This document shows positions 10,441 to 23,190 of a DNA stretch of 64,000 nucleotides, in pieces (the first letter of the stretch is position 1; the number at the start of each line of letters is the position of its first letter). A program made the position numbers and the translations under genes. The notes below the pieces were generated by a model that saw only the letters and a program-made list of their open reading frames with translations, was not told where the DNA came from and made no database searches. The stretch is from Sarcophilus harrisii (lineage: Eukaryota; Chordata; Mammalia; Dasyuromorphia; Dasyuridae), in assembly GCF_902635505.1 (NCBI RefSeq), contig NC_045427.1, forward strand, positions 130,020,960-130,084,959, given 5' to 3'.

Positions 10441-10662
10441 TGAATATAGTGCTGGGTCTGGACTCAGGAAAATTCATCTCCCTAAGTTCAAATCTCAGAC
10501 ACTTACTAGCCGTGTGTCCCTGAGCAAGTCACTTAACCCTGTTTAACTCTGTTTCTTCATCTGTAAAATGGAGAAGGAAAAGGCAAACCATTCCAATGTC
10601 TTTGCCAAGAAAAGCCCAAATGAAAAAGCCAGTCATGAAGAACATGACTGAAAAGCAAAGAC
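10440..10662 (+). mobile_element. Mar1-type SINE, sense
   Basis: Full length. A tRNA-like head (cagacacttactagccgtgt, gagcaagtcacttaaccctg) is followed by 'tcatctgtaaaatgg', aaggcaaaccattccaatg, tttgccaagaaaa, and ends at acatgactgaaaagc. Confidence 0.85.
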
Positions 10663-10895
10663 TCATGGTATCAGTGGGATGTTTTTTGATCCATTATTAT
10701 TTTTCTCTTATTGAGAAATTATATTTCTCACTATGCCAAGCCCTGGGAAAAAAAGGCATTTCTTCTCTTCCCCCAAAAGTTCCTTAGGAACTAACAGGTA
10801 CAAATAAGATAGATACAAGATAAATTAGAGATAATCACAGTGGGAAGACACTAAGATTAAGGAAGATTGATTACTTGACTGATTGATTGTTGAAA

Positions 10896-10992
10896 TGATT
10901 ACTTTTAAATGATTACTTTTTACTTTTTAAATTACTTTTTACTTTTTAAATGATTACTTTACTTTTTACTTTTTAAATGATTACTTTTAAAT
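10896..10992. repeat. Tandem repeat, attacttttactttttaaatg-type unit
   Basis: Irregular copies of aaatgattactttttactt and a shorter attactttttactttttaa variant are arranged head to tail about five times. It is a short, variable minisatellite inside the intron. Confidence 0.85.
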
Positions 10993-11139
10993 GGAATGTG
11001 CTAAGAAAAATTGCATGTTATGACCAAGAATGTATATAAATCATATTTGAATTTATTCAGTTTACATACAATTTGTGGCTGATTTGGCCATGCTTCAGCT
11101 GCTAGTGTCCTCCCTCCTGCCTGAATTACCTTGTCTGTA

Positions 11140-11245
11140 ATAACTTTATATTTATATAATATAATATAACTATAATATAATATATAATGTAATAATAATT
11201 ATTATAATATATAATATAATATAATATAACTTTATATAATATAAT
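11140..11245. repeat. AT-rich tataatataa repeat
   Basis: A low-complexity run of tataata units. Confidence 0.9.
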
Positions 11246-11426
11246 GGAATAGAAAATTTTGCCTTGAAAGAAAAACATAATCCTACTTTAGTAAGAGGAT
11301 TCAGAACAGGGCACTAATTCTCTTCCACAAATATTTATTAAATAGGTGTTCTAAACAGGACACTATGTGAGTTGTTAGGGATACAAAGGTAATTATTAAC
11401 TTTTCTATAGGATTAAAAAATCATTT

Positions 11427-11655
11427 TGTTGTTGAGTTGTTTCAGTTAAGCTGCTCTTTGTGATCCCATTTGGGGTTTTCTTGGCAAAGACACTAAAGTA
11501 GTTTGCCATTTCCTTTTATAGTTCATTTTACAGATGAGAAAAGTGAGGCAAACAGGATTAAGTGACTTATCCAGCATTACATAGCTACTAAGTGTCTGAA
11601 GTGGATTTGAACCCAAGAGAGGAGTCTTCCTGATTCCAGGCTCAACACTATCCGA
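11427..11655 (-). mobile_element. Mar1-type SINE, antisense
   Basis: Runs from ttgttgttgagttgtttcag through ggggttttcttggcaaagac and ttacagatgagaaaagtgag to gtcttcctgattccaggctc. Diverged full-length copy. Confidence 0.85.
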
Positions 11656-11814
11656 TAACACCGAACTTCCCCTCAAAAAAGGATCATAGGATTCCTCTGG
11701 CAGTTTATGGAAGGGCAAATATTTGAGCCAAGATCTTCTGTTCCCAAATCTATCAGTCTTTCCATTGACTGTACTGTTAAAAGTTTCACAGTTCTTCTCT
11801 CCATGTAATAAAGA

Positions 11815-11940
11815 GAGTACAAGTATCATTGTCCTTCTTTTGTGGGTGAGAAAATTGAGGCTCGGACACTTGCCCTGGTAACTCAGCTAAGAAATGATAT
11901 TCCTGTAGAGATCTTTGGATTCCAAGTTCAGTGTCCCTTT
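11815..11940 (-). mobile_element. CORE-SINE fragment, antisense
   Basis: The words 'gtgagaaaattgaggctcgg', acttgccctggtaactcagc and 'gattccaagttcagtgtcc' follow CORE-SINE order. It abuts the next SINE head to head. Confidence 0.55.
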
Positions 11941-11942
11941 TA

Positions 11943-12130
11943 GGAGCAGACAGGTAGCTCATAGGGCACCAGGACACTGGCTGTGTGAACCTGGGCAAGT
12001 CACTTAACCCTATTTGCCTCAGTTCCTCATCTATAAATGAGTTGGAGAAGAAAATGACAAAGCATTCCAGTATCTTTGTCAAGAATGAATTCAGAAAGGG
12101 TGATGTGGCTGAAAAACAGCTGAACAAATA
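11943..12130 (+). mobile_element. Mar1-type SINE, sense, internally shortened head
   Basis: Contains gtgtgaacctgggcaagtc, acttaaccctatttgcctca, 'tatctttgtcaagaat' and a terminal 'ctgaaaaacagctgaac'. The head region lacks part of the usual sequence. Confidence 0.8.
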
Positions 12131-12236
12131 GTAAACAAACTCCTCTCCCCTCCTATTTAACAAATGCCAAAATAAGGTGGATGTTTCCCTATTTATAGTA
12201 GAACAGAAAAAGAGGGTTATAAATGAAACTGAAGAT

Positions 12237-12538
12237 GTCATAATAATGATAACTAGCATTTATATCGGGCTTTAAGGTTTGCAAAGGACTATACAAATAT
12301 TATCTCTCATCATCCCAGAGAGGTAGGTAAAATTGTGCCCATTTCACAAAGGAGGAAACTGAGACAAATTAAGTGATTTGTAAAGCTCTTAGCACAATGT
12401 CTATACAACGTTAACTATTATTGTTGTTGTTATTATTTGTCCAAAGTCACACAGCTAGAAAGTGTCTGAGGTTACATCTGAATTCAGGTTTTCCTGATTC
12501 CAGATCTAGCACTTTATCTAATGTGCCAGCTAGTTGCT
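12237..12538 (-). mobile_element. CORE-SINE, with a MIR-type tail inserted
   Basis: Begins 'agcatttatatcgggcttta', aggtttgcaaagga, then the cacaaaggaggaaactgaga core. A MIR-like tail near 12385-12440 interrupts it, and it resumes at ccaaagtcacacagctagaa through gatctagcactttatct. Confidence 0.7.
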
Positions 12539-12589
12539 TCTGTTATTTATAGCTTGCTTTTCTTTTTAAATATGTAATAAATTCAGTCT

Positions 12590-13260
12590 TTAGCATCCAA
12601 AACTATCCTACTTGTCTATGCTTCTTTCTGTCTTCTCTGCATTTGAAAAAAAAATACAACATACTTTTTTTCCTTCCCTATGCTTAGCCTTCTTTGCCTT
12701 CCTGTACTTCCCTATTAAAAAAATAATAAAACCCCTCCAAAAAACAGCCTTTATTAAAAAGATGTATAGTCAACTAAAACAAATTTCCAAGTTAGTTCTG
12801 TCTTAAAATGTACATCTCATTCTACATCTTGAGCCATCACCTCTTGGTCAAAAAAGCATGCTTCATCATAAATATTCTGGAATCATGAATTGAACAGTGT
12901 TTTCAAGACTTTCAGAATTGTTTTTCTCTATGATGTTATTGTATAGATTGTTTGGTTGGTTCAGCTCACTTCCCTCTGTATCAGATCCCCACATCAGGTC
13001 ATGCTTTTCTGAAACCATCCATTTCATCATTACTTATGACACAATACTATTTCAATACAGTTATTTGCCATTACAACAAATTGCTTATCTATAGTTTCCA
13101 GTTCTTTGTTATTATAAGATGAGCTACTATCAATAATTTTATACATCTGGGTCTTTTTACGTGCAGAACATGTGAAACAACACTGGGAGTAAATTTTTTT
13201 TCTGGCCTCTGATTTGCTGGGGTATACATCCCTCAGGGAAAGGACATCCAACCTCATTTT
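12590..13260 (-). mobile_element. Old L1 3' region, antisense
   Basis: The left part resembles the antisense 3' UTR also seen at 27530 (cttcatcat words). The right part is antisense ORF2 C-terminus (tttccagttctttg, ggtatacatccctcaggg). Diverged, with internal gaps. Confidence 0.55.
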
Positions 13261-13363
13261 AGTGAGGGCAGGAGTTGAAATAAAAACAGGACTAATATAA
13301 GGTTTCCGCCTGAGGAAGGAGTTAAAGTAATCTAATCAGACTCAAGGCAGAAGTGAGAGAAGA

Positions 13364-13396
<33 letters not shown>

Positions 13397-13690
13397 CAGC
13401 ACACCCAGACACATTGCACTTAGGGAGGAAAAACAAATGTAAGAACCTTCTGTTTATTCTGGAGGCTTTACCGAAACAGGAGATAGATGCAAGGAACAAG
13501 CACAAATTGGACTAATATCAGCATCCAACAACTAGAATACTCTGCCAGGCACAGTTCTAGCCTGCAAGAGGAGGCAATGCAGTGGATTTGCTGTCCCAGG
13601 TTTCAAGAGTATGTGGTAATGACCCTGTGTGATTCAGATCTTCATAGGTACATTTGGGGAGCTAGAAAAGGGCTTTAGAAATAACACTGA
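13260..13690. other. Unclassified intron with a (TG)n run
   Basis: A (TG)n microsatellite lies at 13365-13395. The rest shows no gene or recognised repeat. Confidence 0.5.
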
Positions 13691-14245
13691 TTCGGGCCAT
13701 TATTGGGTCTGTATCCCAAGGAAGTCATAAAGGAGGGAAGAGTACCCACATGTGCAAAAATATTTGTTGCAGCTCTTTTTGTGACAGCAAAGAATTGGAA
13801 AATGAGTAGATGCCCATCAATTGGGGAATGAATGAACAAGTTATGGTATATGAAGTTAATAGAATATTATTATTCTATAAAAAATGATAAACAAGCTGAT
13901 TATAGAAAGCCCTGGAAAGATTTACATGAACTGATACTGAGAGAAACAAGCAGAACCAGGGATACATTATACACAGTAACAGCTCGATTATGTGATGATC
14001 AAATATGTAAGGCTTGTTTCTTCTCAGTGGTTCAGTGATCCAAAGCAATCCCAATAGACTTTGGACAGAAAATGCCATCTGCATCCAGAAAAAGAATTAA
14101 GGAGACTGAATGTAAATCAATACTTGCTGTGTTCATTTCTTTTTTCTGTTTTTTTTTTTCTTCTCTCCCATGGTTCTCTTTTGTTCTGATTTTTCTCTCC
14201 CAACATAATTCATAAAACAATATGTATTAAAAATAGAGAGGGAAA
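13690..14245 (+). mobile_element. L1 3' end, sense (ORF2 C-terminus plus 3' UTR)
   Basis: The translation around 13832 reads NKLWYMKLIEYYYSIKND and then WKDLHELILRETSRTRD, the C-terminal end of L1 ORF2. About 200 bases of 3' UTR with T-rich runs follow, to about 14235. 5'-truncated LINE copy. Confidence 0.85.
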
Positions 14246-14664
14246 GAAATAACACTGATTCCAACCTTCTTATTTTAGAAATAAGGGAATCTAGACTGGA
14301 GGGGGAGGAGAAAGGGAGGAAGAAGTGATATGCCTCCTAACTTAGTTCAATGAGAAGTGAGAGGTCTCTCAGTCAGTCTAAGGCCCATATTGTGATGTTT
14401 TTCTAGGGAAGGGAGGTGACTGCAGCCTACCATCTGTTCTGGAAAGACATTTTCCCCAGTGTCTGCCTGGGAGTTTGAGAAAGTAGAAGAGGTGTGTTAT
14501 TAATCTGCTTGACCTGGCCCTCTTATGCTGGGGGCATTTCTGACAAAAAGAATGACTGGGTCTAATGGTTACAACAGAGGAAAAAATGACTTTGAATTCT
14601 ATGAGTTTCCTGCGTCATGGGTAAATTTGAGATCCATTTCTGCCTCCTAGGTGAACTTGAGATC

Positions 14665-14895
14665 CATTTTTTCCATGACTGCTAGGTAGTCAGAGAGCTG
14701 GACTTGGGAGTCAGAACCTAAATTTAAATCCAGTTTTAGAGGCCTAATAATAATGTGACCCACACAAATTATGAAAATAGCCTCAGTTTCTTCTATAAAA
14801 TGAAGGGAGTAAGGACACCTCCCCCGTAGCAGTATGAGAAGGCCAAATGAGCACACATAAGTCAGGCCCTTTGTAAACCTTAAAGCAATCTCTGA
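14665..14895 (+). mobile_element. MIR/CORE-SINE, sense
   Basis: A head with ctaggtagtcagagagctgg, then a 'gcctcagtttcttctataaaatg' region, and gtatgagaaggccaaatgag near the tail. Old copy just upstream of the first POMK coding exon. Confidence 0.5.
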
Positions 14896-15019
14896 ATACT
14901 AACTCTTGTAATTTTTATTTGAATGCAACATATCCTGTGGCAGCCGAAAGCCCATGGCTTTTCGAACTAATACAAAACTGACCACCCTACTGTTTCTTGG
15001 TTTGTTTCTTGCCTTTTAG

Positions 15020-15438
<419 letters not shown>

Positions 15439-15889
15439 GCCCCCAAGCCTGGTTTTGCCAGTGAGTTGGGGGACCCAAGAGGCAAACTCCGAAAAGGACA
15501 ACTTTGGTGGTGGGCCCCTCTGAACAGAAAGAGAATTCCAATGAGTAGAGACTTGGATTTTAAGCAAGGGCAGGCTGAGGCAGTTCTCAAGCTTTCTCTT
15601 TTATACCTAGATGAGCCTTCTGATTAACATGTCCACCATTGGGACCTTCCCTGGTGAGCTGGATTAGTGATAGTTTAATGAGAAGGCAAACCAAACTTCC
15701 TAGCTCCTCCCCATCATCGGTAGTGGGGAGGAAATGGGGAGCCCCTAGATGTGACCAGTTATTCCTCTCTGACTCCTAAAGATTTCATGTTGCTTATAAT
15801 CTTCACCAGAAAAAAATAAGCCTTCTCAATAAGATGTTCAGTGGCTTGTTCCCCAACTTTATCAACAAGGTCAGTTCAAACTTTAATGA

Positions 15890-16180
15890 AGGGAGCAAGT
15901 CTTGTCTGACTCTCCATGACCCTATTAGGGGTTTTCTTGGCAAAGATACTGGAGTAGTTTGCCATTTGCTTCTCTAGCTCATTTTACAGATGATGAAACA
16001 GATAAACAGGATTAAGTGATTTGTCAGGGGTCACAGATTTGAAGTGGATGAACTAAATCCTTCTTAGCTGTATGACCCTGAGCAAGTAACTTAATTTCAA
16101 TTGCCCCTCCAAAAAAAAATTTTTTTTAAGGATTCTTCTTGATTCCAAGTCTGACATTGGACCATCTAGCCTCCCACTGC
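15890..16180 (-). mobile_element. Mar1-type SINE, antisense, interrupted by a second SINE
   Basis: The outer copy (ttggggttttcttggcaaaga-like, then 'gattaagtgatttgtcagg') breaks off near 16045. A poly(A)-ended sense SINE fragment follows (cttagctgtatgaccctgag, A-run at 16111), and the outer copy resumes with gattccaagtctgac. Confidence 0.6.
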
Positions 16181-16369
16181 CTAGGGGAGAGTATAACTCG
16201 AACTAGATCATGTTTATAAAGTTAAACCAAAGCCAGGGTCTCTTTTGGGTGGAGTCCAGCCCAAAAGATAAGGAGCTGATGTTTGGGCTAGAAGTGATCA
16301 CTTTACTGTGTCACACCCTTCAGAGAAGGGCTGACTTTTTCTGAAGTGAGGTTTTAAAAATTGGAGGAA

Positions 16370-16520
16370 GGGGCAGCTATATGGCACAGTGAATAGAGCA
16401 CCAGTTCTGAAGTCAAGAGGACTTGAGTTCAAATTTGACCTTAGACACTTAATACTTCTTAGCTGTGTGACTCTGGGCAAGTCATTTAACCCCAATTGCG
16501 TCAGCAAAAAAATAAATAAT
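16370..16520 (+). mobile_element. WSINE1-type SINE with target-site duplication
   Basis: A complete copy: ggcagctatatggcacagtg, gacttgagttcaaatttgac, ctgtgtgactctgggcaagt, then an A-rich tail. The 14-bp direct repeats aaaaattggaggaa flank it exactly (16356-16369 and 16521-16534). The perfect repeats suggest a fairly young insertion by L1-type integration. Confidence 0.95.
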
Positions 16521-17154
16521 AAAAATTGGAGGAAAAAGGATGAATCACAAATTAATATTTGATTATAAATATAATAATATATTAATTTCTCTCAGATTGA
16601 CGACTCTTGCCCAGAGTAGAAACTAGGTATTTGTCTTTTGTGAAATATGGGGTCCAAAATGCAAAGCCAAACTTCATCCAAAGTTCCAGAGATCTAGGTA
16701 TTAAAAATGGTTGTTGAACTTGGTTAGGGGAAAATCGGATGAGATGAATACTAATAGATTTAAAGTGCACTAGATTGTCCAGGGGCTAAAGTTAAGAATC
16801 TTATCATGGGATAAGGTTACCATTTTTCCATTACTTTTTTTTTCTTCAGATTTAAAAAAATTGATTGATTGATTGATTTTTGAAGTGAGAATATTGGCAA
16901 ATACTTGTAATCCTTGCTTTCAGGTAGACTGAGGCCCATGGGCTGGTTGCTAGAACTGAGGATTTCTGAGCTAGAATAAGCTAAGCCATTCTGATACTCA
17001 TATTAAGTTTGGCACTGATTTGAAGAGTCCCTGGGTCATGGTGGGTCAGACTTGACTGAAAAATGACTGAACATTTCAAGCCTGAGTCTCTTTTGTGACT
17101 GCAGTTCTTCCTTAGGCAGCCTGGTACTCACTCCTGTCCCCTTACCCAGGGACT

Positions 17155-17430
17155 CTTCAGTCTTCAGTGCTTCAGCTTCCTCATCTGTAAAATGAAGATA
17201 ATAATAGCACCTGGTTCCCAGAATTATTGTGAGAATCAAATGAGATAATAATAGTAAAGTGTTACACATACATAGTAAATATATGTGCATATTATTATTA
17301 GTAGTAGTAGTATTGTTGTTATTTCCCTTGTAGAGATGAGAAAACAGGCCCAGAGGAATTCATCTATTTGCTCAGGGTCACACATCTAGACAATGTCAGC
17401 ACCGGGAGTTGAATCCATTGGATGCTAGTG
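17155..17430. mobile_element. MIR plus CORE-SINE fragments
   Basis: The sense MIR words 'cttcctcatctgtaaaatga' and gagaatcaaatgagataata are at 17170-17260. They are followed by an antisense-type core (gagatgagaaaacaggcc, ctcagggtcacacatctaga) to about 17430. Confidence 0.6.
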
Positions 17431-17544
17431 TTGGTGGCAATGACACTTTGGAGGGTGAGGGTCTATGCAGCCTCTGTTGGGCTCTGCTCAGTGCCTCCTG
17501 CTGCCCCTCAAGCAAGCAAGTTGCAGTGGGAATACAACCATAAA

Positions 17545-17698
17545 GCTTTTTTTTTTCCCCTAAGGCAATTGGGGTTAAGTGACTTGCCCAGGATCACAAA
17601 GCTAGGAAGTGTTAAGTGTCTGAGGTCACATTTGAACTCAGGTCCTCCTGACTTCAGTGCTGGTGCTCTATCCACTGCGCCACCTAGCTGCCCCCAAT
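17545..17698 (-). mobile_element. WSINE1-type SINE, antisense
   Basis: Poly(T), aaggcaattggggttaagtg, acttgcccaggatcacaaag, aggtcctcctgacttcagtg, ending at cactgcgccacctagctgcc. Similar words (accataaa on the left, atcataaa on the right) flank it and probably represent its target-site duplication. Confidence 0.9.
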
Positions 17699-17710
17699 CA
17701 TAAACTTTTA

Positions 17711-17866
17711 CTTATTTATTTTTATTAAAGCTTTTTATTTTTTACAACATATGCATGGATAATTCTTTGACATAAACCCTTGCAAAACCTTGTGTTTCAA
17801 TTTTTCCCCTCTTTTCTCTTCTCCCTCCCCTAGAAGGCAAGTAGTCCAATATATGTTCAACACAAC
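17711..17866 (-). mobile_element. Short L1 tail, antisense, with 12-bp duplication
   Basis: This antisense 3' UTR (aagctttttattttttacaa, catatgcatggataatt, then ctccctcccctagaaggcaa) belongs to a different L1 subfamily from the 7416 copy. Perfect 12-bp repeats cataaactttta flank it (17699-17710, 17867-17878). Confidence 0.85.
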
Positions 17867-18007
17867 CATAAACTTTTAAAAAGAAAATGTGCTTAATAAC
17901 TTTCTAGTGTATATTAAATACCTAGAAAACTTTTTTTTTTTTTTTTTGTTACTTGTTATTTTGGTTTTTTCCCAAGGAAATAGAAGATAGGGAAGTAATC
18001 TTTTGAC

Positions 18008-18184
18008 CAGGGGTCCTCAAACTTTTAAAATAGGAGGCCAGTTCACTGTTCCTCAGACTGTTGGAGGGCCGGACTATAGTAAAAACAAAAACTTTAAATA
18101 AAGAAACGTCATAGCCCTGGGTGAGGGGGTTAAATGTCCTCAGCTGCTGCATCTGCCCTGCAGGCCGTAATTTGAGGACCCCTG
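18008..18184. mobile_element. hAT-type miniature DNA transposon
   Basis: A 177-bp nonautonomous element with terminal inverted repeats caggggtcctcaaact and 'aatttgaggacccctg'. The 8-bp target-site duplication cttttgac flanks it perfectly (18000-18007, 18185-18192). An 8-bp duplication with CAGGG ends is the signature of hAT elements (Charlie-like in marsupials). It has no coding capacity. A second copy in the opposite orientation is at 51866. Confidence 0.95.
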
Positions 18185-18628
18185 CTTTTGACAGAAGAAA
18201 AACAAACTGAATAATACTTCCAGTTAAAAGTTTCTAAAATGACTTGAAAAGTTAAAATTTTTTTCCTTTGACATTTCTTCCCTGAATCCTGATTTAAGCA
18301 TAGCACTAGAGCTATAAAATTCAAAATAAGTAGTGCCTAAAAGTTGTTGGTATTTTTAAAAAGCTTCACAAAGGTCTGATCTCGTATAGTTCATAAATCT
18401 AATAACCTGCTATTTATGGTATAGATTCCCCTATGGGGCCAACTTGAGCGTTTGCACTTAAAGACCTATATACACTACTTGTATTGAATTTTATAGCTGT
18501 AGTGCTATGCTACAGTTAGTACTGAATATCATAACTTAGTATACAAAAACACTTAGAAACTTATGAACAGTATCTCTGTGTCTCATTGCCTACTCCATAT
18601 CCAGGGAGTATATTTCTCTGCTCATTAA

Positions 18629-19444
<816 letters not shown>

Positions 19445-20066
19445 AAATGAGATTTATCATTGAGAGGTGAGCCCTGATGATTTAAGGGGAAAATACAAGC
19501 TGCTCTTTTTGGTCTTTGTTGTGATTTTCTTCTGCTGTACCCAGATGGTTGCTTTCTGTAATTCCCTCATAATCCTTGAGCTGATAAATGCCATAATTTG
19601 GCCTGAAGGGATGAGAGAAAGGGACAGAGATGAAGAGAGTACATGTGCATAGGAGGCATGGAAAGTTCACTACATTTAAGAGTCAGCGCCCCTGGTTTTC
19701 TGGTTCTGCTACTCACCAGCTTTGTGATATTAGTTGAGTAAGTCCCATAACCTCTTCTGGACCTATTTTCTTATCTATAAAATGAAGAGACTGGCCAAGA
19801 CGACCTCTATAAAGTCTATTTCTTGTTCTAAATCTATGATCTTTAGATCCTATTTTAAATCTAGCTTCCAATGCCTTTTTCAGATTGCCCCCTTGCAGGG
19901 GTATACCTAAGAGATAGACAACTAAAGGAAGGAGAACAAAGCAGCAAAAAATCTTAGATAACCTGGGCTTGACTATGATTGGATTTACAAAAATCAAACT
20001 GACTTAAAATTACACTCCTCATTGTGATATGGAAGTTGCTATGGGTTCTTAAAATTGAGGTCACCA

Positions 20067-20072
20067 AATAAA
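20067..20072 (+). terminator. Candidate POMK poly(A) signal (proximal)
   Basis: First AATAAA after the stop codon, about 620 bases into the 3' UTR. Followed by T/G-containing sequence (cagttttgatgg). Confidence 0.35.
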
Positions 20073-21990
20073 CAGTTTTGATGGATCCTACAAAGCCAGA
20101 AAGGCTTCAAGGATGGATGTAGAGATGGATCCTGTGTGTTGTACCCCTAAAGAACAAATTTAGCAAGTTCGTTCCCAGGGTAGAATGTTGGCTGTTAGGA
20201 GATGATTTGGGGAGGAGGGGCATGAATGGGAATTCATGAATAGATCAGGAGATAAAATGGCCTTCTCTTCCTCCTGGCCCCCTTCCTTTTTGCTGTCAGA
20301 AAATGGAGGCAAAAGTTTCAAAGAATCACATAATTTTTACTCTACCTATTACTGTTAAGTTATTTATTGATATTCCTAACATGTAAATGAAAAATAAGGT
20401 GGCTGAGAGCAAGAAGCAGCTGATGGTAGACAGACAGTTCATGTGCTCCATTAGTATTCTTGGGATGTTAGGGAAATAAGAGGAAGGTCCCCAGCATATT
20501 CTGAGTACCCCTCCCTATGGAGATTTTATGGGACAGCATAGACAAAAGCCATACAAAATGGGTATCCATTTTGAGATCTGCATTACTAAAGAGAATATTC
20601 ACATTGGAGTTTTGGAGTACTCTATGTGTATTAGTCCAAAGACCTAGCTAGTACATGCCACAGGAATGGAACCAAAGCCATTCTGATATTCTCACTCTTA
20701 AGCGGAAACAAGTGTAGTGAAGTAGCAGTTTTCATCCTAATGTCTATCATGGGACATTTGGGCACCCGTCCTTGCACCCCTCCAAAGACTATAAGTAAAC
20801 AGATCACTGCAAAGAAGATTCCCACTCATAAGAACTGTGGAAGATGGAAGAGGATTGTTTTTTTATTGCCTAGATCACAAAAAGAACATTTTCCTCCAGT
20901 ATTTTCCTTTTAATGGTAATAAAGTTGGAGTTGTCAGAGTGTATTCACTTGTCACTTGGGTTGATTTAATCAAGTCATATGCAGTTCTTAGGTGCCTTTT
21001 CTCTCTCTCTCCCTTTTATATAATACTTTTCTATTTTTGTTAAGAGATCTATCATAACATTTTCTTTCTTGGTCAGTAAAACAGAACTATTGCCAAAAAC
21101 TGATAAATTTTTCAAAGTTGAAAGGTATGGAAATAGTTTAATACTAAGTCCTATAGAGTTCACAATTGTGCTGATGTCCCTAAACCATGCTTCTAAAAAT
21201 CATTGCTCTTAGAGATGAGTTCTGAATGTCCCAAATGACCTATTGTGACTAGTCAACAAGAACAAGTCAGTGATACTGTCTTATTTACCAGGAGAAGTGG
21301 AGTGGTCCTCGACTTTACTAAATAAAACCGTCAAAGAATCCTTTTCCTATAGGTACATCATCTTATTCATCTGATGGGATGGTTATTCTCATTCCTGTTA
21401 ATGATCACTAATCAAGTAGTTTAAGCCCAACTCCAACCCAAGTTGGAGATCTGCAAAATTGGAGGTGCATTGATATAGGTTTTATTCCCCTGTGACAGAT
21501 CTGAGATGAATACAAAGCAAAGGGGTCTCAGGAGAGAGTAGGTTGTAACTATCTGTTACTTTATCTATAAAATGAGGGGGTTGGACTCCAGGCTCTTTGA
21601 CTTTCCTTATCCTAATCCTTTGACATTCACCTAAGGTGATACTACCTCCTGACACTCACCTATGGCAAGTACCCAAATCCTGTATGACAGATTGCCTGGA
21701 TCACAGTAAATATGAGAATGTGCCCACCAAAAGTACATAGGTATATATTTTATGTCTTGAAAAATAGCACCAGTCACTCTGTCCATTTTACTTAACTCTA
21801 AATGAAATTGGCCTTTGGAAACTAATTGATTTTACCAAATGGGATGTAATTTAATGTATTTATTCATGTTATAATTTTTTCCTGCTCATTTCTGTCATTA
21901 TAAAGTCATTGCTTTCTGTTTCTTAACATTCCAACTTTTCTATCAAGTAAAATTTTGAATCTTCAAACTTGTGAGTTTTAAAATATTACA

Positions 21991-21996
21991 AATAAA
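21991..21996 (+). terminator. Candidate POMK poly(A) signal (distal)
   Basis: AATAAA followed within 25-50 bases by a T-rich run (tgtttcatcccttttttctt), a good downstream element. It would give a 3' UTR of about 2.55 kb. Confidence 0.35.
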
Positions 21997-22399
21997 GGAG
22001 AGATCCTTCCCCTGTTTCATCCCTTTTTTCTTTCAAGACCTTTGTGAGTCCAGCTACAAACTTTTCTTTCAGGCTGTCTGCCAAGGCCAGAGGCCAGGAA
22101 ATCCAAGTGAAATGTTACAATCTTTTGAGCTGGTTTGAAATGGCTTTTCAAAGAAAATATTACCAACTAAGTTATATGAGATAAGTTCACATTTTGCCCA
22201 AAATACAGAAGTGGAAATTCATGATGTTCCTAGTATTCAGTCTTCTGCCATACATAAATGCGTTTTTAAGAAAAAGATGATTTCTCACTATTAAAGCTCC
22301 ATCAGGAAACTGAAATCCTGCCTCTTTCATTGCTTCTTATTTAATATAAATGTATACACCCCAAGACTTTTGTGTTTGTCATTCAGAGATTATTGAGAA

Positions 22400-23190
22400 T
22401 GGAGAAGCCATAGGAACAGTACAGTGGAAAAGATGTGGGATCTGTCTTCAAGTCCCAACCTGACTTCTTATTCCCAATGGGACCATAGACAAGTCACTTA
22501 AACGTCTTATTTTTTAAATGCCAGGTCTTCACTTGGGCTGGGACTTTAAATGAGGGGGTTGAACCAGATGACCTTGAAGGACTTTTTCAGGGCTAAGTTT
22601 GAGACTCTATGGTCCATGACTCTAGTTGATTCCAGATAATCAGGGGACCCAGTGATCTTCAGAAAGACTTTGAAGGTAAATGTGTTTTACTGCTTTACAG
22701 GACCAGAGGATTCAGAACTGGAAAGAACCTTAAAGTTCATTTTAATGATGAGAAAACAGATCCTGGGAGATTTGCCCAAGCTTACCCAGGTAATAACGAT
22801 GACAATGATGGTGGTAATAATTAGCTTTAAGGCTTGCAAAGTAGTGACTACCTCATTTGAGCCTCACAATGTCCCTGTGAGATAGATGCTATTAATCTGC
22901 GTTTCATAAATGAAGAAATGGAGGCCTAGAGAAGTTAAGTTATTTGCCTGACATCACAAAGCTAGGAAGAGTCTGACGTAGAATTTGAACTCAAGTCTTT
23001 CTGACACCAAACCTAGTCTATTATGTCTGTTATGAGTTTACAATCAGGTACTCTACTGCTAAATCCAGTGTTTTTCCAGTATACACTGAATCACTTTTCC
23101 CTTCATTAGAGGCCATTGAGGTTAAGTGACTTGCCTAGGATCACACAGTAAGTATCTGAGACTGGAATTAAAGACCCAGAATTCTATACA
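22400..23190. mobile_element. Cluster of nested MIR/CORE-SINEs
   Basis: A MIR-type sense copy runs about 22400-22620 (accatagacaagtcacttaa ... ggttgaaccagatgacct). A second fragment at about 22698-22797 (gaactggaaagaaccttaaa) is followed by a CORE-SINE at 22798-23030 (ttagctttaaggcttgcaaa ... gtctttctgacacc). An antisense core remnant lies at 23105-23190. Confidence 0.6.

Larger units (their letters stand above)
19445..22390 (+). other. POMK 3' UTR and downstream unique sequence
   Basis: No coding region. The segment is almost free of recognised interspersed repeats, unlike the rest of the window, which fits a long 3' UTR or conserved flanking DNA. Candidate poly(A) signals AATAAA lie at 20067-20072, 21321-21326 and 21991-21996; I cannot choose among them. 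Confidence 0.5.

Noticed and set aside
11786-12259. A 157-codon minus-strand gene
   Set aside because: The frame crosses two SINEs and contains typical SINE-derived peptide (RQIGLSDLPRFTQ).
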